From Intrasporangium sp. (GTDB taxonomy: Bacteria; Actinomycetota; Actinomycetes; Actinomycetales; Dermatophilaceae): DNA of 32,751 bases. The stretch is taken from NCBI RefSeq assembly GCF_030452765.1, contig NZ_JAKDLO010000025.1, forward strand, positions 1 through 32,751, given 5' to 3'. Below are positions 29,879 to 32,751 of the stretch, piece after piece (the stretch's first letter is position 1; each line of letters opens with the position of its first letter). Made by a program: the position numbers and the translations under genes. The notes under the pieces were generated by a model, which had not been told where the DNA came from, did not search any database, and was given only the letters and a program-made list of their open reading frames with translations.

Positions 29879-31813
29879 GTGACGTCCAGCGTGACGGACG
29901 CGCTCGTCGGTCAGGTCATCGACGGCCGCTACCGCATCCTCAGCCACCTCGCGGACGGGGGCATGGCCTCCGTCTACGTGGCGATGGACGCACGCCTCGA
30001 GCGCCGGGTCGCCCTGAAGATCATGCGTCCGGGCCTGGCCTCCGACCACCTCTTCGTCGACCGGTTCCGCCGCGAGGCCCGGGCCGCGGCTCGCCTGAGC
30101 CATCCCAACGTCGTGGCGGTCTTCGACCAGGGCGAGGACGGCGGTGAGGTCTTCCTCGTCATGGAGCTCGTGGCGGGCAAGACGCTGCGCGAGGTGATCC
30201 ATGCGGAGGCGCCGCTCACGGCCCGCGAAGCCCTCGCCGTCCTCGAGCCGATCCTCGAGGCGCTGCGCGCAGCCCACGACGCCGACATCATCCATCGTGA
30301 CGTCAAGCCCGAGAACGTCCTCGTCCGCACCGACGGCGAGGTCAAGGTCGCCGACTTCGGCCTGGCCCGCGCGGCCGGCAGCCAGAGCACGACCAGCCAG
30401 AGCGGCGTCGTGCTCGGCACGGCGTCATACCTGTCCCCCGAGCAGGTCGAGCACGGCACGTCCGATGCCCGCAGCGACCTCTATGCGGCCGGGCTGCTCC
30501 TCTTCGAGATGCTGACGGGGCGCAAGGCCGTCACCGGCGAGACCGCCATCCAGATCGCCTACCGCCACGTGCACGGCACGATCGAGCCCCCGTCCGAGAT
30601 CGTCCCGACCGTACCTACCGCCCTGGACGAGATGGTCGCGCGGGCCACCGCCACCGAGCCGGCCGACCGGTTCCCCGACGCCGCGACCTTCCTGGGGGCC
30701 CTGCGCAGTGTGCGCGGCCTGCTCTCGAGCGATGAGCTCGACCGCCGCGGCGTCGCCGGACCCGCTCCAGAAGCACCCTCGGAGCCCGACGCGCACCGGT
30801 CGACGAGCCCGACGCAAGCGCTGGGCACCACGACGGACCCACCGGCGGCACCTGCGGCCCACGAGGCGGCCCCGGTCCTCTCCCCGACTGCCGCGCTGCC
30901 GATTCCCGCCACGAACCAGCGGCCCCGCACCAGACGCAGGTGGCCCCTCGTCGCGCTGCTGCTGAGCCTGCTGGTGCTGGGCGGGTCCGCGGGATGGTGG
31001 TTCACGGTGGGGCCGGGCGGCACGACGCTCGTTCCTGACGTCGCCGGCGTCCGCCTCGAGCAGGCCGAGGGCAGCCTCGTCGCGCGCCACCTGCGGGGGG
31101 CACCGACCGAGGCGTTCTCGGAGTCGGTGCCCAGAGGGCAGGTGATCGGGCTGACCCCGACCGCCGGCACCGAGGTACGCAAACGCAGTGTCGTCACCCT
31201 CGTGGTCTCCAAGGGCCCGGAACGCTACACCGTGCCGGACCTGACCGGTGTCAAGGCCGGCCAGGTCGAGCGGACGTTGCACAAGCTCACCCTCACTCTC
31301 GGCCCACGCACCGAGCAGTGGAGCGAGACGGTCCCCAAGGGCGAGGTCGTCAGCCAGGACCCGGCCACGGGCACGTCCGTAGGGCGCGGCGCCGCCGTCT
31401 CCCTCGTCGTGTCCAAGGGCCGCGAGCCCATCACCGTCCCCGAGGTCGTAGGTAAGCCGCTCACCGACGCACAGGCCGCGATCACGGCGGCCGGGCTCGA
31501 GATCGAGCGCGCCGACGACGCGCACAGCGGCACGGTCGCCAAGGGCAGCGTCATCTCCCAGAAGCCGGCCGAAGGCACCCTGCACCGCGGCGACAAGGTC
31601 ACCGTCACCGTCTCGAAGGGCCCGGTCATGGTGCAGGTGCCGTCCGTGGTCGGCAAGCGCGTCAAGGCTGCGGAGAAGACGTTGACCGACCTCGGCCTCA
31701 AGGTCAGGATCGAACGGCCGCTCGGCGAGTTCTTCGAGCTCGTGCGCAACCAGAGCGTCCGGGCCGGCCAGAGCGCGCCGAAGGGCTCGACGATCGTGCT
31801 GACGGTGGTCTGA
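29879..31813 (+). CDS. pknL: PASTA-domain transmembrane Ser/Thr protein kinase (PknL-like)
   Basis: A 644-residue receptor-like kinase. The cytoplasmic kinase domain (about 18-280) has the Gly loop LADGGMASVY, Lys47, HRDVKPEN with catalytic Asp141, DFG at 159-161, and an activation loop rich in Ser/Thr before GTASYLSPEQ. A disordered Pro/Ala linker and a single membrane span (about 355-376) follow. Four extracellular PASTA repeats come next, each ending in VVSKG or similar except the last. Such kinases sense cell-wall fragments and regulate growth and division. The neighbour order matches M. tuberculosis Rv2173-Rv2176 (pknL), whose substrate is Rv2175c. The GTG at 29879 has no ribosome-binding site, consistent with a leaderless message. 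The gene is directly followed by a DMT transporter. Confidence 0.9.
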   Translation: MTSSVTDALVGQVIDGRYRILSHLADGGMASVYVAMDARLERRVALKIMRPGLASDHLFVDRFRREARAAARLSHPNVVAVFDQGEDGGEVFLVMELVAGKTLREVIHAEAPLTAREALAVLEPILEALRAAHDADIIHRDVKPENVLVRTDGEVKVADFGLARAAGSQSTTSQSGVVLGTASYLSPEQVEHGTSDARSDLYAAGLLLFEMLTGRKAVTGETAIQIAYRHVHGTIEPPSEIVPTVPTALDEMVARATATEPADRFPDAATFLGALRSVRGLLSSDELDRRGVAGPAPEAPSEPDAHRSTSPTQALGTTTDPPAAPAAHEAAPVLSPTAALPIPATNQRPRTRRRWPLVALLLSLLVLGGSAGWWFTVGPGGTTLVPDVAGVRLEQAEGSLVARHLRGAPTEAFSESVPRGQVIGLTPTAGTEVRKRSVVTLVVSKGPERYTVPDLTGVKAGQVERTLHKLTLTLGPRTEQWSETVPKGEVVSQDPATGTSVGRGAAVSLVVSKGREPITVPEVVGKPLTDAQAAITAAGLEIERADDAHSGTVAKGSVISQKPAEGTLHRGDKVTVTVSKGPVMVQVPSVVGKRVKAAEKTLTDLGLKVRIERPLGEFFELVRNQSVRAGQSAPKGSTIVLTVV

Positions 31814-31818
31814 CCCAC

Positions 31819-32718
31819 GTGAGACCGGCCACCCAGCGACGCGTCGCGACCCTCCTGCTGCTCGGCATCACCGCCGTGTGGGGGTCGACCTTCTTCCTCA
31901 TCCGCGACCTCGTCGCGTACCTGCCGCCGGTCGACTTCCTCGCGGTCCGCTTCGCCATCTCGGCCGTCATCATGGTCATCGTCTTCTGGCGGCCACTGCG
32001 CGCCCTGACTCGGCGCCAGCTCGTCATCGGGGCGGGGCTGGGGGTCGTCTACGGCCTCGCCCAGATCTTCCAGACCCAGGGCCTCGCCTCGACGCCGGCG
32101 TCGGTCTCCGGCTTCATCACCGGGACCTACGTCGTGCTGACGCCGGTCTTCACCGCGGTCCTGCTGCGCGAACGGGTCGCCGGCTCGACGTGGGCAGCGG
32201 TCGCGCTGGCCACCTCGGGCCTGGCCCTCCTGTCGCTCAACGGCCTGTCGGTCGGCGTCGGTGAGGCGATCACCCTGCTCGCCGCCGCGCTCTACGCGCT
32301 GCACATCATCGGGCTCGGCAAGTGGAGCGGCAGCGAGATCGCGACCGGCCTGTCGGCCGTCCAGATGGTCGTCATCGCCGTCATCTGTGTCCTCGGCGCG
32401 CTCCCGGACGGCATCTCGATGCCGTCCGGCCTCGGCCAGTGGGCCTCGGTGCTCTACATGATCGTCTTCGCCAGCATCGGGGCGCTCTGGGCCCAGACCT
32501 GGGCGCAGGCCCGGCTGCCGGCGACACGGGTGGCGATCATCCTGACGATGGAGCCGGTCTTCGCCGCGTCCTTCGCCGTGTGGCTCGGGGGTGAGGCGCT
32601 CACCGGACGCATGCTCGTCGGTGGGGCACTCGTGCTCATCGCGATGTATGCCGTCGAGCTGCTTGCGCGCCGGCGCCCCGGTGAGCTGCCGGCGGAGACC
32701 CTCCACCACGAGGTCTGA
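31819..32718 (+). CDS. EamA/DMT family transporter
   Basis: A 299-residue protein with about ten hydrophobic helices arranged as two EamA repeats. The first begins LLLGITAVWGSTFFLIRDLV (the WGSTF signature) and the second EAITLLAAALYALHIIGLGK, with the typical MEPVFAASFAVWLGGEALT block near the end. These are drug/metabolite exporters or importers of undetermined substrate. The GTG at 31819 lies 5 bp after the pknL stop, so the two genes are probably co-transcribed. Confidence 0.88.
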   Translation: MRPATQRRVATLLLLGITAVWGSTFFLIRDLVAYLPPVDFLAVRFAISAVIMVIVFWRPLRALTRRQLVIGAGLGVVYGLAQIFQTQGLASTPASVSGFITGTYVVLTPVFTAVLLRERVAGSTWAAVALATSGLALLSLNGLSVGVGEAITLLAAALYALHIIGLGKWSGSEIATGLSAVQMVVIAVICVLGALPDGISMPSGLGQWASVLYMIVFASIGALWAQTWAQARLPATRVAIILTMEPVFAASFAVWLGGEALTGRMLVGGALVLIAMYAVELLARRRPGELPAETLHHEV

Positions 32719-32724
32719 CCTGGA

Positions 32725-32737
32725 TCCACCGGGTGGA
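32725..32737. terminator. Short hairpin after the DMT transporter gene
   Basis: TCCAC (32725-32729) and GTGGA (32733-32737) pair across a 3-nt loop just after the stop. The window ends 14 bp later, so this may be only part of a larger structure. Confidence 0.3.
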
Positions 32738-32751
32738 CATCCCCCGGCCCG

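Noticed and set aside
1-32751. CRISPR arrays, tRNA and rRNA genes
   Set aside because: No regularly spaced repeats and no tRNA- or rRNA-like segments were seen on either strand. The GGTTCGATCCC near 24,450 resembles a T-loop but has no surrounding cloverleaf.

Overview
The window is very GC-rich, with actinobacterial gene content and leader sequences. The gene families (SepH, DUF5998, DUF7455, DUF3040, SAV_6107-type HEPN, an Rv2175c-like regulator, a PknL-like PASTA kinase) point to Actinomycetota. The gene order suggests a Micrococcales member, perhaps near Intrasporangiaceae; the family-level placement is inference.

Region 1 (1-11,050) is ordinary chromosome. It holds the 3' end of sepH and then a convergent minus-strand run of four genes: a GNAT/acyl-CoA-synthetase fusion, a DUF5998 protein, an alkaline-phosphatase-superfamily hydrolase and thymidine kinase. 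A nitroreductase diverges from the fusion gene. Topoisomerase IV follows as convergent parC and parE, which share one perfect hairpin containing both stop codons.

Region 2 (11,160-12,550) is a small gene graveyard. It has a GNAT gene stopped by TGA at a Trp position, a frameshifted SARP/BTAD regulator and a possible PIG-L deacetylase remnant. Small DUF7455, DUF456 and DUF3040 genes follow.

Region 3 (13,780-20,700) is a DNA-damage-tolerance cluster on the minus strand, in the order DUF6504, HEPN protein, error-prone DnaE2, methyltransferase, DinB (Pol IV). A near-consensus LexA box (20,635-20,650) and a 3 x 15-bp tandem repeat lie upstream. ImuA'/ImuB are not seen here.

Region 4 (20,786-31,813) contains metF, a polyprenyl diphosphate synthase, an Rv2175c-like regulator and pknL, an order that resembles the M. 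tuberculosis Rv2172c-Rv2176 block. The last two genes are separated by a 6.39-kb Tn3-family element (23,407-29,792) with ~38-bp inverted ends and a 5-bp target duplication, CTCTA. Every recombination gene in it is broken: tnpR has frameshifts and tnpA survives as scraps. A conserved element ORF sits between the tnpA scraps and is itself split by a tyrosine-recombinase fragment. The only intact genes inside are a coupled nitrilase-superfamily amidohydrolase and a PuuP-like amine/amino-acid permease, so the element looks like a fossil that has kept its metabolic cargo.

Region 5 (31,819-end) is an EamA/DMT transporter immediately downstream of pknL.
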